Notes: generated by a model from the letters alone, not told the origin. DNA of 64,000 bases from Roseiarcus sp036489975 (GCA_036489975.1 DASXES010000133.1:42780-106779), one strand, 5' to 3'. Positions 1 through 8,655 are shown, counted from the stretch's first letter. Made by a program: numbers and translations.

Positions 1-130
1 CCTCAGGCGTTCCATACAATATTGTCGGACCCAAGAAGTTGTCAGCATACGCACCGTCTGCCAGTGTGGCAAGCATCGAGAGTATCACCCCGATGAGCGC
101 GGTCTTCTTTCGTGGATTACTGCGGCTCAT
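1..130 (-). CDS. Secreted protein, N-terminal part only (runs off the window)
   Basis: The reading frame opens at an ATG at 130-128 and stays open to the window edge, so only the first 43 residues are visible. They form a textbook Sec signal peptide: basic start (MSRSNPRKK), hydrophobic core (ALIGVILSMLATLA) and a small-residue cleavage site after AYA, giving a mature start DNFLGPTILYG. The start codon lies inside the last codons of the upstream protease gene (stop at 119-117), so the two genes overlap by 14 bases and are probably translationally coupled. I do not recognise the mature part. A secreted protein coupled to a secreted protease could be its partner, substrate or inhibitor, but that is inference. 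Confidence 0.6.
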   Translation of the reverse strand, partial: MSRSNPRKKTALIGVILSMLATLADGAYADNFLGPTILYGTPE

Positions 131-740
131 TATGTTCCACCCATCCCACATACGACGACATATTGACGTATACGCCTGGGTATTTGCCGTTGCCACAGCC
201 AGCCCCCCAACTTACAAGGCCTGCTAGAAACGGGGATCCTGCTACATATGCCATTGCCGGTCCACCGCTGTCGCCCTGGCAAGCGTCTGTCGTTCCCAGT
301 CCAGCGCATACCATAGTACTTTGAACAAGCCCGTGATATATTCCGTCACCGTTGCATACACTAAGCGACGTAATCGGAACGTACGCATTAAGTAACGCAT
401 TCGACAAAGGTTGATCGTCACCGAAATTGGTTCTACCCCAACCAGCGATTAAAAGTCTGTTAGAGGGGTTTTCCAAAAACGAGTGGGCGTTTGGTTCACT
501 AAGGACTTCTATCGGCTGCGCGCCTACAGCACTCTCTAATTCCAGGACGGCTACGTCATTCACGGGGACGTTGTCGGCGGTTTCGGTATAATCCGGATGG
601 GAGATGATCTGTTTAACGTCAACGGCTGTCCCATGGAAGCTTAAGGCAGTTCTCGAACAAGTAGGATCCAATATTACTTTCGAGGACGCAAAACACGTCA
701 GTCGAGTTCGGTTCGCTGACAGGATACACGCACCTACGCG
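117..740 (-). pseudogene. Trypsin-family (S1A) serine protease, 5' part missing or damaged
   Basis: The frame is open from 740 (TGA at 743-741) to TAA at 119-117. The C-terminal two thirds is clearly chymotrypsin-fold: the HPDY segment, the catalytic Asp in NDVAVLELE, the IAGWG strand, the DACQGDSGGP box with catalytic Ser, and SWGAGCG...PGVYVN. An Asp six residues before the Ser predicts cleavage after Arg/Lys. The catalytic His box cannot be found. In frame, the place where LTAAHCF is expected reads LTCFASS, as if Ala-Ala-His were deleted, and a stop lies 20-odd residues further upstream. No signal peptide or activation site is readable. A TTG at 671 gives 184 aa, but that protein would lack the His. 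Base composition is AT-richer than the core genome. I read it as a decayed or incomplete gene. Confidence 0.7.
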
Positions 741-788
741 TCAAGATTGGCTTTCCTCTGCAGTGACGCCGAAGGCTTCCTTTTTCCC

Positions 789-1066
789 TCAATCACCTTC
801 CCAAATTTGCCGCATCGGCCCCAACCTCTTCGACGACGCCGTTAGCCCGATCTCATCCAGTTTCGCTTCAAGTCGGACGGCGACCGCTGCCTGCTCATCC
901 TCGCGCTTCTTCCTGCGCGGCTGACAATCCGCTCAGCTGCCTCCTCGTCTGCCAAGTCGCTGTGCACCCACGCCGCACCAATTGTCCGCATCGCGATCCG
1001 AGCCTCACGCATCAGCGCCCGCTTCCCAGTCGCTTTGATCATAACCTGCCGGTCGCTGGGATTCAT
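789..1066 (-). pseudogene. Small unidentified gene broken by a frameshift
   Basis: Starting at ATG 1066 the frame gives a protein-like segment (MNPSDRQVMIKATGKR ... SDLADEEAAERIV) that turns into arginine-rich, non-protein-like sequence near 910. From there another minus frame carries on sensibly (RKKREDEQAAVAVRLEAKL ... MRQIWEGD) to a TGA at 791-789. Joining the two gives about 90 residues rich in charged helices. I recognise no family. It lies between the cas1 remnant and the protease remnant on the same strand, so it is probably another decayed cargo gene of the same element. The join is judged by eye and could be wrong. Confidence 0.35.
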
Positions 1067-1319
1067 AGTCCGCTCCGGGCGGACGCGTGCCGTGGAGGCG
1101 GCGGCGGGGAAGGGCCGCTCTCCGCCCTTCCGTATGTTGTGACGGCGCCTTGATCGATGCCTGCTTCGGGCGGTGAGCGTACTCCGCGCTCCCAATTGTA
1201 TGTCGGCTATGGCGCGGACTCCGGTCCTTCCCGAGGCGGCAGCTGTGGGCGCGCTTCCCGCCCAATTGCAACATACAGAGCGCGATCCACAACGTCCGCT
1301 TAACATCGACTCCAGCGTT

Positions 1320-1637
1320 TCAGCCGTAAATCTTCAATGTCGACACCCTAGCCACCACAGTCCGCGCCATTTCAGGGTTAAGCCGGCAAACCCCGTCTGC
1401 GCGAATGACGAAATCGGCCGGATCGAAAACGTGGCCTTTGACGAAATCAAGCACGGTTCGATCAACCCGAGGTCGCTCTGGCTCCATTAAATCGAAAATG
1501 AATTTCGACGAGCCGTCGCCACCCTCGTGCATAATTCCAATTGTCGGATCGTATCCTTCCGAAACTGCTTTGATCCGAATTTCGCTTTCGAGAGCCGCAT
1601 CCCGAGTCCGCCGGCCGGCGACTTTTTCAACGGCCTG
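1320..1637 (-). pseudogene. cas1: CRISPR-associated endonuclease Cas1, C-terminal remnant
   Basis: The frame is open from 1637 (TAG at 1640-1638) to a stop at 1320, about 105 residues. It reads as the C-terminal catalytic part of Cas1, the metal-dependent integrase that inserts spacers: helix AALESEIRIKAVSEG, then GYDPTIGIMHE (counterpart of the GFLHE box with the catalytic His), then FIFDLMEPERP (counterpart of DLMEPFRP with the catalytic Asp), then a tail FDPADFVIRADGVCRLNPE typical of this clade. The N-terminal half is missing: upstream frames are interrupted and unrecognisable. An ATG at 1532 gives only 70 aa. No Cas2, effector gene or repeat array is visible between 1 and 1830. It sits just inside the tRNA-Ala scar, so it is probably cargo of a degraded element. 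Confidence 0.72.
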
Positions 1638-1817
1638 CTAGGCTTGCGAGAGATTGCTTGGTCAGCTTGACCATCGAAGGCTTCCAACTTAAATCGCCAC
1701 CACAAATCGACAACAGGAAACGACCAGAAAACACGAATACTCTAAAATTGACTAACTTCAAAGGACTTGGAAAGAAACGAAGACCGAGAGGAAATCATCA
1801 GAAATGAAAGTCCTTGA

Positions 1818-1866
<49 letters not shown>

Positions 1867-1872
1867 CATCCA

Positions 1873-2637
1873 ATGACATCCTCCAAATCTTCAGCATCGA
1901 GCGGCGGGCCGGCCCCCAGGCTCACCGATTTCAAGGCCCTGACCTTTGATTGCTATGGGACGCTGATCGACTGGGAAACGGGGATGATCGAGGCGCTGAA
2001 GCCCTTGACCGGCAGGGCGGGGCGCCCGCTTAGGCGCGATGAGATCCTCGAAGCGCATGCGCGCCATGAGTCGTCGCAGCAGGTCCAGACGCCGGCGAAG
2101 CTCTATCGGGATCTGCTCGCGACCGTCTATCGCCGCCTCGCCGAGGAGTGGGGCGTCGCCACGACCTGGACCGATTGCGCGGCTTACGGCCGGTCGGTCC
2201 GCAACTGGCCGGCGTTCGCCGACGCCGCCGCCGCGCTGCAGCACCTCAAGCGGCATTATAAACTGGCCATTCTGTCGAACGTCGACAACGAAAGCTTTTC
2301 CTTCAGCAACGAAAAGCTCGGGGTCGATTTCGACGCGGTCTATACCGCCGAGGATTGCGGCTCCTACAAGCCCTCGCCCCGCAATTTTGACTACATGCTC
2401 GCCAAACTGAGGACGCTCGGGCTCGAGAAGAGCCAGATCCTGCACACCGCAGAAAGCCTGTTCCACGACCACGGACCGGCGAACGAGATCGGACTCGCGT
2501 CGTGCTGGATTCACCGGCGCCACGGTGAGCAAGGCTCGGGCGCGGCCATGGCGACTGCGCAAACGCCCGATTACGATTTTCGTTTCGAGAGCCTGGCCGC
2601 TCTGGTCAGCGCGCATCAGGAAGCGCTGAAGGCCTGA
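1873..2637 (+). CDS. Haloacid dehalogenase type II-like HAD hydrolase
   Basis: A HAD-superfamily hydrolase of 254 aa, cytosolic, probably acting on a 2-haloacid or a small phosphorylated metabolite. Motif I is FDCYGTLIDWE with the nucleophile Asp near residue 26; motif II is ILSNVDN (about 133); the motif III Lys is in YKPSPRNF (about 164); the last motif is HDHGPANEIGLASCWI. The FDCYGTLIDWE and FHDHGPAN wording is that of type II haloacid dehalogenases. The ATG at 1873 is preferred because the longer frame from 1804 would translate the tRNA scar. The stop overlaps the next start (TGATG), so it is co-translated with csaA. True substrate not predictable. Confidence 0.85.
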   Translation: MTSSKSSASSGGPAPRLTDFKALTFDCYGTLIDWETGMIEALKPLTGRAGRPLRRDEILEAHARHESSQQVQTPAKLYRDLLATVYRRLAEEWGVATTWTDCAAYGRSVRNWPAFADAAAALQHLKRHYKLAILSNVDNESFSFSNEKLGVDFDAVYTAEDCGSYKPSPRNFDYMLAKLRTLGLEKSQILHTAESLFHDHGPANEIGLASCWIHRRHGEQGSGAAMATAQTPDYDFRFESLAALVSAHQEALKA

Positions 2638-2975
2638 TGGAAAAGCCGCCGATCGTCTACGACGATTTCTCCAAGGTCGACATGCGCGTCGGGCGCATCG
2701 TCACGGTCAGGCCGTTCGAGCGAGCGCGCAATCCTTCCTATAAGGTCGAGGTCGACTTCGGCCCGCTCGGGCGGAAATGGTCGAGCGCCCAGGTCACCAG
2801 TTATTCCGAGGCCGAGCTTATGGGCCGCCTCGTCGTCTGCGTCGTCAACATGCCGCCCCGCAACATCGCCGGCTTCCAGTCCGAGGTGCTGATCCTGGGA
2901 GCGAAGAATGCGCGCTCCGACGTCGTCTTGCTGTCGCCCCTGGCCGAGATCGCGCTGGGCGAACCTGTGTTCTAG
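2637..2975 (+). CDS. csaA: CsaA-type tRNA-binding/chaperone-like protein
   Basis: A 112-residue single-domain protein with the EMAP-II/tRNA-binding OB fold (FSKVDMRVGRIVTVRPFERARNPSYKVEVDFG ... start only; CVVNMPPRNIAGFQSEVLILGA near the C-terminus is the signature of CsaA). CsaA dimers bind tRNA and show export-related chaperone activity in Bacillus; the role in proteobacteria is unsettled. Length equals that of the family. ATG overlaps the TGA of the dehalogenase gene by one base, indicating a two-gene operon. Cytosolic, no signal peptide. Confidence 0.9.
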   Translation: MEKPPIVYDDFSKVDMRVGRIVTVRPFERARNPSYKVEVDFGPLGRKWSSAQVTSYSEAELMGRLVVCVVNMPPRNIAGFQSEVLILGAKNARSDVVLLSPLAEIALGEPVF

Positions 2976-3093
2976 GCGTATGGTCGTGGGAGCACGGTCA
3001 GAAAACAAACGCCGCCTCGGAACCGAGCGCGCTCGAATTGCGTGCAGAGGGGAGGCGCAATTGGCCTGTCGTTTTTCACGCGCAGAGGGACGA

Positions 3094-3525
3094 ATGGCGG
3101 GCCTCCAGCCGCAGGCCCGGCGCGCCGTTCTTGCTGTCGTCCTGGGATTGACCGCGGCGGCTCCAAGCGCCGGTCTCGCCGCCACGCTCGACCCGCGCCT
3201 TTTGGGCGCGTGGGCTTCCTCGGCCGCGGACTGCCAAAAGCTGTTTGTCCGGAGCGGCGGAGCCCTGAGCTACCGGCGACCGGTGGACCAGTTCGCCCAG
3301 GCTGTCATCATTGAGCCCGGCCAGATCCGCTCGCCGACCGGCGTGTGCCGGATCGTCAGCGTGGGGCGCGACAAGAATGGCGTCGCCGTATCGCTCGATT
3401 GTCAGGACTCGATCAGCTTCCGCTCCGAAACTGTCCACTTCAAGATTCGCAGCGGCGCCGAGATCGTCTACAGTCCAACGGGAGACACGTCGCTCGACAC
3501 GACCTATCTAAAATGCCGGCTGTGA
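3094..3525 (+). CDS. Small secreted protein of unknown function
   Basis: A 143-residue protein with a signal peptide (basic RR, hydrophobic AVLAVVLGLTAAAPSAGLAA), probably cut after GLAA, and a mature domain starting LDPRLLGAWASSAADC. The mature part has four cysteines (DCQ, GVCR, DCQD, KCRL), two possible disulfides, and reads like a small beta-rich periplasmic domain of the kind that begins with a GxW motif. The ATG at 3094 is chosen over the longer frame from 2908 because it is preceded by GAGGGA and begins the signal peptide. It follows csaA by 118 bases on the same strand. No named family recognised. Confidence 0.72.
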   Translation: MAGLQPQARRAVLAVVLGLTAAAPSAGLAATLDPRLLGAWASSAADCQKLFVRSGGALSYRRPVDQFAQAVIIEPGQIRSPTGVCRIVSVGRDKNGVAVSLDCQDSISFRSETVHFKIRSGAEIVYSPTGDTSLDTTYLKCRL

Positions 3526-3815
3526 ATTCATGACGCCGGCCGTCGCTTGATGGCGATGGACGAGGGCAAGATCATCGCCGGCGGAGCGGCGACTCGGTCG
3601 CGATCCGGCTCGCGTTTGCGGCTGATCCGGGCGACGCCTTATTGGCCTGTCGGATCGTGATATTGGACTAATGGGTAGGATCGCGGACTGCGCCTCTTGG
3701 CTTGACGGCTCAAGCGTGCATCGACGAAAGTGCCGTACGATCGATAACCCCCAGGATCGTCAGGCGGCGCTTGCGCCGGGCCGGAGCGACAACTATCCGA
3801 ACAAGGGAGAGAAGC

Positions 3816-5075
3816 TTGCCCACGTCCAATTGGCGCGCACGCATAAGCCGCCGCAGCCTCGTCAAATCGGGAGCGGCGCTCGCCGCCGCCCAATTCGCCA
3901 GCCCCTTTGTCATCAGCGCCCGTGCCGCCGACACGGTTAAGCTCGGTCTCGATAATCCGCTGACCGGCACCTACGCCGCCAACGGCAAGAACGAACTCGT
4001 CGGCTGCCAGATGGCGATCGACGAGATCAACGCCAAGGGCGGCATCCTAGGCCGTCAGGCTCAGCTTCTGGTCGAGGATTCGACCAGCGGCGACGCAGGC
4101 ACCGCGGTGCAGAAAGCGCGCAAGCTGATCGAAAGCGACAAAGTCGATTTCCTGCTCGGCAACGTCAACTCGGCCCTGGCGATGGCCATGGCGCAGGTCG
4201 CTAGCGAGAAGGGCGTGATCCACATCGTGCCGGGCGGCCACACCGACGCGATCACCGGCTCGAGCTGCCACTGGAACGTGTTCCGCGTCTGCAACGCGAC
4301 GCAGATGGAAGCCAACGCCATCGCTGGTCCGCTGGTCAAGGACTACGGCAAGAAGTTCTATTACATCACGCCCGACTATTCGTTTGGGCACACGCTCGAA
4401 TCCGGCATGGTCAAGGCGGTCGCCAAGCTTGGCGGCGAGCGAGTAGGTGGCGACCTCACGCCGCTTGGGACCGTCGATTTCTCCTCCTATCTCATCAAGG
4501 CGCAGGCGGCGAACCCCGACGTCATCGTCTTCCTTGTCCAGGGCGACGACATGTTGAACGCCCTGAAGCAGGCGGTCCAGTTCGGGCTGCAGAACAAGGT
4601 GCATCTCGCTGGCGCGCAGCAGGAACTGGAGCCGCTCGAAGGATTGCCGCCTGAGGCGCGCGTCGGGACCTGGGTCTTCGAATGGTACTGGAACCAGCCC
4701 GGCGTGCCCCATGTCGCCGAATTCGTCGAGGCGACCAAGAAGCGCACCGGTCGCGTGCCGACGGCGCGCACGTGGTTCGGCTACGTTTCCGGCTGGACCT
4801 GTGCGCTCGCCGCCGAGAAGGCCAAGTCGCTGAAGGCGGTCGACATGGCGAAGGCCTTGCAGGACTTTCATCTGCCGCCCGAGATCGCGCTCGGCCCCAA
4901 TCCGGCGTTCTACCGCGCGGGGCAAAATCAGCTTCTCGCCTCGCTATTCGTCGGCGAGGCGCAGGCGAAGGGCTCGGCGCCGGACGATCTGGTCAAGGTC
5001 GCCAAGGTCGTCAACGGCGCCGATGTCGCCGGCTCGGTCGAAGAGAGCGGCTGCAAGATGACCTGGCCGAGCTGA
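3816..5075 (+). CDS. ABC transporter substrate-binding protein (branched-chain amino acid/amide type)
   Basis: Periplasmic ligand-binding protein of the LivK/UrtA-like type I fold, 419 aa, delivering substrate to the LivHMGF proteins encoded downstream. A TTG start at 3816 with AAGGGAGAG just upstream begins a twin-arginine signal (SRRSLVKSGAALAAAQ ... ISARA), so export by Tat is likely. The mature protein starts ADTVKLGLDNPLTGTYAANG, typical of the family, and continues with IDEINAKGGILGRQ and TPDYSFGH. The C-terminus has a Cys (ESGCKM). Earlier in-frame starts up to 3702 would place the signal peptide internally. Substrate cannot be assigned; amides, urea-like compounds, amino acids and small carboxylates are all known for this family. 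Confidence 0.88.
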   Translation: MPTSNWRARISRRSLVKSGAALAAAQFASPFVISARAADTVKLGLDNPLTGTYAANGKNELVGCQMAIDEINAKGGILGRQAQLLVEDSTSGDAGTAVQKARKLIESDKVDFLLGNVNSALAMAMAQVASEKGVIHIVPGGHTDAITGSSCHWNVFRVCNATQMEANAIAGPLVKDYGKKFYYITPDYSFGHTLESGMVKAVAKLGGERVGGDLTPLGTVDFSSYLIKAQAANPDVIVFLVQGDDMLNALKQAVQFGLQNKVHLAGAQQELEPLEGLPPEARVGTWVFEWYWNQPGVPHVAEFVEATKKRTGRVPTARTWFGYVSGWTCALAAEKAKSLKAVDMAKALQDFHLPPEIALGPNPAFYRAGQNQLLASLFVGEAQAKGSAPDDLVKVAKVVNGADVAGSVEESGCKMTWPS

Positions 5076-5158
5076 GCATCGACGAGACCGCCGCGGGACG
5101 GAGCGCCGGTTGAAGCGTGAACCGGCTGGAGCCGGCGGTTGCAGTTTGGGAGGAGCCC

Positions 5159-5227
5159 ATGGTCGACGGCGCCAAGGTCGCGGGACCACTTGCGGAAAGC
5201 GGGTGCAGCATGAAGTGGCCGGCATGA
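5159..5227 (+). pseudogene. Duplicated C-terminal tail of the upstream binding protein
   Basis: A 22-codon open frame reads MVDGAKVAGPLAESGCSMKWPA, which lines up with the last 22 residues of the binding protein just upstream (VVNGADVAGSVEESGCKMTWPS): 13 of 22 are identical, including the Cys and the terminal TRP-Pro. Nothing upstream in frame resembles the rest of the protein. It is most simply the surviving tail of a second, tandem binding-protein gene that was deleted. A GGAG five bases before the ATG means it could still be translated as a micro-ORF. Confidence 0.6.
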
Positions 5228-5288
5228 ACGCGCCCGGAGCGGCGGAGGAGGGTCCGCCCTACTTTCCGCCAACGGCGAATCTTGGCGC

Positions 5289-6158
5289 ATGACTCAGGTC
5301 GTTCTGTTCAATGTGTTCAACGGCCTGATCGTCGGGGCGTTCTATGCGCTGATGGCGCTTGGCCTGTCGCTCATCCTCAACCTGAGCGGAGTCATCAATT
5401 TCGCCCACGGCGGATTTCTGGCGCTTGGCGCCTATTTCGCCTACACCTTGATCCCTTACGTGGGATTCTGGGGCGCGCTGATCCTCGCGCCGCCCCTGAC
5501 AGCCGTGCTTGGCCTCGTCGTCGAGTGGCTCTTGATCCGCCCGCTCTATGGCAAGGACCCGCTCTACAGCCTGCTCCTGACCTTCGGGCTCGCCTATATT
5601 TTCGAGGATGTGTCGCGGATGATCTGGGGCGCGCAGAGCGTTCCGTTTCAGGTTCCCGCCTGGCTCATGAGCCCGCTGTCGAGCCAGTATTTTTTCCTCA
5701 CCGGCTATCGGGTGTTCATGGTGATCATCGTTGCGGCGGCGGTCGGGGGCCTGTTCGCTGTGCTCAAATACACGCGCCTTGGCATGCGAATCCGGGCCGG
5801 CACGCGCGATCTCGACACGGTCTCGACGCTTGGCGTCAACGTCCGGGTGCTGCGCAGCCTCAACTTCGGCATCGGCATCTACATGGCCGGCCTCGCCGGC
5901 GTGCTGGCGGCCGGGCTCCTTGGCCTCTCGCCCACCATCGGCGCCAATCTCATCATGCCGAGCTTTGTCGCGATCATCGTGGGCGGCCTCGGCAGTCTCT
6001 TTGGAACGCTGCTTGGCGGCTTGCTGATCGGCGTCGCCTCGGGGTTGGCGGCGGTCTACTTTCCCTCCGCCACCGAGGCGGTGATCTACGTGATGATGGG
6101 GCTCGTTCTGTTGATCAGGCCGCGCGGGCTGCTCGGCGAAGAGGGGAGGATTCATTGA
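5289..6158 (+). CDS. livH: ABC transporter permease, LivH family
   Basis: Integral membrane permease of 289 aa with about eight hydrophobic helices. The N-terminus MTQVVLFNVFNGLIVGAFYALMALGLSLI and the box INFAHGGFLALGAY are the LivH/UrtB-type hallmark; the cytoplasmic coupling segment is RLGMRIRAGTRD followed by TLGVNVRVLRSLNF. It forms the heterodimeric membrane channel with LivM, whose TTG start overlaps this stop. Part of an operon of binding protein, livH, livM, livG and livF with 4-base or shorter overlaps. Confidence 0.93.
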   Translation: MTQVVLFNVFNGLIVGAFYALMALGLSLILNLSGVINFAHGGFLALGAYFAYTLIPYVGFWGALILAPPLTAVLGLVVEWLLIRPLYGKDPLYSLLLTFGLAYIFEDVSRMIWGAQSVPFQVPAWLMSPLSSQYFFLTGYRVFMVIIVAAAVGGLFAVLKYTRLGMRIRAGTRDLDTVSTLGVNVRVLRSLNFGIGIYMAGLAGVLAAGLLGLSPTIGANLIMPSFVAIIVGGLGSLFGTLLGGLLIGVASGLAAVYFPSATEAVIYVMMGLVLLIRPRGLLGEEGRIH

Positions 6159-7099
6159 GGCGCGGCCGCGCCTTCGACGCCGCCGTCTGCGTGATTCTGC
6201 TGTTCATGCCCTTCTGGATGGGCGCGATCGGCGGCTACACCGAACTCGCCACTCGGATCGTCGTGATGGGCCTTGCGGCGATGTCGCTCAATTTCCTGCT
6301 CGGCTTCACCGGGGTTCTGTCGTTCGGCCACGCCGCCTATTTCGGGCTCGGCGCCTATGGCGCGGCGATGGCGATCAAGTATCTGGACGCCGGCACGATC
6401 CCCGCGATCGGGCTCGGCGTCGTCGTGGCGACGATCGCGGCGATGGTCATCGGCGCCCTCATCGTCAGGCTGCGCGGCGTCTATTTCGCCATGGTGACGA
6501 TCGCGTTCGGCCAGGTCTTCTACTTCATCGCCTTTCGCTGGAACGCGGTCACCGGCGGCGACGACGGGCTCACCGGCTGGCATCGGCTGCCGATCGACTT
6601 CGGCTTCGCCCGGCTCGACATCTTCCAGAACGACAAGGCCTTCTATTATTTCGCGCTGGCGATTTTCGCCATCTGCGTCGGCGCGATGGCGGTGCTTCTC
6701 AACTCGCCATTCGGGCGCTCTCTCATCGCCATCCGCGAGAACGAGCGGCGCGCCCGGTTTCTCGGCGTGCCGATCGAGTGGCACGTATGGCTCTCGTTCG
6801 TCATCTCGTGCCTCTTCGTCAGCGTCGCGGGCGCGCTCTACGCGCTCCTCAACAACTTCACCGATCCGCGCGCTTTGCGCTTCGACCTCTCCGGCAATTT
6901 CGTCATCATGGCGGTTTTGGGCGGCATGCGCTCGTTCTGGGGTCCGCTGATCGGGGCTGCGATTTTCGTCGCGCTGCAGGATTACGTCTCGAGCCACACT
7001 GAAAACTGGATGTCGGTGATCGGCCTCGTGTTCGTGCTGGTGGTGCGCTTCTTTCCGCGCGGAGTTCTGGGCATGCTGCGCAGCGGAGCCAAAGCGTGA
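6155..7099 (+). CDS. livM: ABC transporter permease, LivM family
   Basis: Second membrane permease of the same transporter, 314 aa. It carries the LivM box MSLNFLLGFTGVLSFGHAAYFGLGAYG and the coupling region NSPFGRSLIAIRENERRARFLG, then a final helix ending FFPRGVLGML. The likely start is the TTG at 6155, which overlaps the livH stop (TTGA) and has AGGGGAGGA six bases upstream; the frame itself is open much further back through livH in another register, so that longer reading is rejected. Stop overlaps the GTG of livG. Confidence 0.9.
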   Translation: MRRGRAFDAAVCVILLFMPFWMGAIGGYTELATRIVVMGLAAMSLNFLLGFTGVLSFGHAAYFGLGAYGAAMAIKYLDAGTIPAIGLGVVVATIAAMVIGALIVRLRGVYFAMVTIAFGQVFYFIAFRWNAVTGGDDGLTGWHRLPIDFGFARLDIFQNDKAFYYFALAIFAICVGAMAVLLNSPFGRSLIAIRENERRARFLGVPIEWHVWLSFVISCLFVSVAGALYALLNNFTDPRALRFDLSGNFVIMAVLGGMRSFWGPLIGAAIFVALQDYVSSHTENWMSVIGLVFVLVVRFFPRGVLGMLRSGAKA

Positions 7100-7848
7100 C
7101 CCTGCTTCAGGTCGATGGCGCGTCGAAGCGATTCGGCAACCTCGTCGCCATCCACGACGTGTCGCTGACCATTGAGCCCGGCGAATTGCGCGCGATCATC
7201 GGTCCCAACGGCGCCGGCAAGACGACGTTCTTCAACCTGGTCAGCGGTCTGTTCGCGCCGACGTCGGGCTCGATCCGGTTCGAGGGACGCGACATCAGCG
7301 CGCTTGCTCCCGACGAGCGGGTGCGGCGCGGCATGGCCCGCACCTTTCAGATCACCGAGATCTTTCCCGATCTCTCGGTCGCCGACAATATCCGCGTCGC
7401 GGTCGAGATCGCGGCCGGCTATCGTCTCAGACCCTGGCTTGCCGGAAAGGCGCGGCGGGCCGTGGCGGAGCGCGTCGCCGAGCTTCTGAGCCTGAGCGGC
7501 CTGGCTGACAAGGCGCATGTACGCGCGGGCGCGCTGTCGCATGGCGACCAGCGGGCGGCGGAGATCATGATGTCGCTCGCCCTCAAGCCGCGGCTGCTGA
7601 TGCTCGACGAGCCGACCGCAGGCATGGGTGACCAGGAGACCTATGACATCGCGCGGCTCATCCGGCGGCTGCATCGGCGGGAGGGACTGACGATCATGCT
7701 GATCGAGCACGACATGCGCGTCGTCTTCAATCTCGCCGACCGGATCATGGTGCTGGCCGAGGGCAAGGTGCTGGCCGAGGGCCCGCCGCAGGAAATTGCC
7801 GAAAGCGAAAAGGTCCAGGGCGCTTATCTCGGCAAGGCTGCGGCATGA
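7096..7848 (+). CDS. livG: ABC transporter ATP-binding protein, LivG family
   Basis: Cytosolic ATPase of 250 aa that powers the LivHM channel. Walker A is GPNGAGKTTFF, the signature region is LSHGDQRAAEI (the LivG group normally has a variant of LSGGQ here), Walker B is LLMLDEPTAGM and the switch His follows in LIEHDM. The C-terminal extension FNLADRIMVLAEGKVLAEG is LivG-specific. GTG start at 7096 overlaps the livM stop; its own stop overlaps livF (ATGA). Confidence 0.93.
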   Translation: MTLLQVDGASKRFGNLVAIHDVSLTIEPGELRAIIGPNGAGKTTFFNLVSGLFAPTSGSIRFEGRDISALAPDERVRRGMARTFQITEIFPDLSVADNIRVAVEIAAGYRLRPWLAGKARRAVAERVAELLSLSGLADKAHVRAGALSHGDQRAAEIMMSLALKPRLLMLDEPTAGMGDQETYDIARLIRRLHRREGLTIMLIEHDMRVVFNLADRIMVLAEGKVLAEGPPQEIAESEKVQGAYLGKAAA

Positions 7849-8567
7849 TCGCGCTCAAGGCCGAGGGCGTCCACACCTTCTACGGCAAGAGTCACATCCT
7901 GCATGGCGTGAGCCTCGAAGTGCGCGAAGGCGAGATCGTCGCGCTGCTCGGCCGCAATGGCGCTGGCAAGACGACGACGCTGCGCTCGCTGATCGGCCTC
8001 ACGCCCCCGCGCACCGGCAGCGTCGCGGTGTTCGGCGCGGACGTGACCGGATTGCCCCCTTACCGAATCGCCGAGGCGGGCGTCGGCTATGTGCCGGAGG
8101 GGCGGCGGATCTTCGCCAACCTGACGGTCGAGGAGAACCTCATGGTTCCGGTCGAACGGCCCGGTCCGTGGACGGTTCAGCGGGCTTACGAGGCGTTTCC
8201 GCGGCTCGCCGAGCGCAAGACGAACAAGGGCGCACAGCTTTCCGGCGGCGAGCAGGAGATGCTGTCGATCGCCCGCGCCCTACTCCTGAACCCGAGACTG
8301 CTCATGCTCGACGAACCCTCGCAGGGCCTCGCGCCCCTGATCGTCGAGGACGTGTTCAGGATTGTCGTCGCGGCGCGACGCGAAGGCGTCTCCGTGCTGC
8401 TGGTTGAGCAGAACGTGCGGGCGGCTGTCGAGATCGCCGATCGCGCCTATGTGCTGGACGATGGCCGCATCGTCTACGAGGGCGACGCGCGCGCCTTCGG
8501 CGCTGACGAGCAGCGGGTGCGTGAACTCGCCGGCGCGAGCGCCGAGAAGTGGGACATGGACAGTTAG
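7845..8567 (+). CDS. livF: ABC transporter ATP-binding protein, LivF family
   Basis: Partner ATPase of LivG, 240 aa. Walker A GRNGAGKTTTL, the LivF marker VGYVPEGRRIFANLTVEENL, signature LSGGEQEML, Walker B LLMLDEPSQGLAP and switch region LVEQNV are all present. ATG overlaps the livG stop. It ends the transporter operon. A 176-base gap with a GC-rich inverted repeat at 8656-8684 separates it from the lactate permease gene on the same strand. Confidence 0.93.
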   Translation: MIALKAEGVHTFYGKSHILHGVSLEVREGEIVALLGRNGAGKTTTLRSLIGLTPPRTGSVAVFGADVTGLPPYRIAEAGVGYVPEGRRIFANLTVEENLMVPVERPGPWTVQRAYEAFPRLAERKTNKGAQLSGGEQEMLSIARALLLNPRLLMLDEPSQGLAPLIVEDVFRIVVAARREGVSVLLVEQNVRAAVEIADRAYVLDDGRIVYEGDARAFGADEQRVRELAGASAEKWDMDS

Positions 8568-8655
8568 CGGAAGTGTTTCGCGGGGCCCGGCGCGCCTTAA
8601 AGCCCGGGCAGAGCGGGCGCATGCTCGCCGAATGGCCGTTAACTTGATTCGCCGC

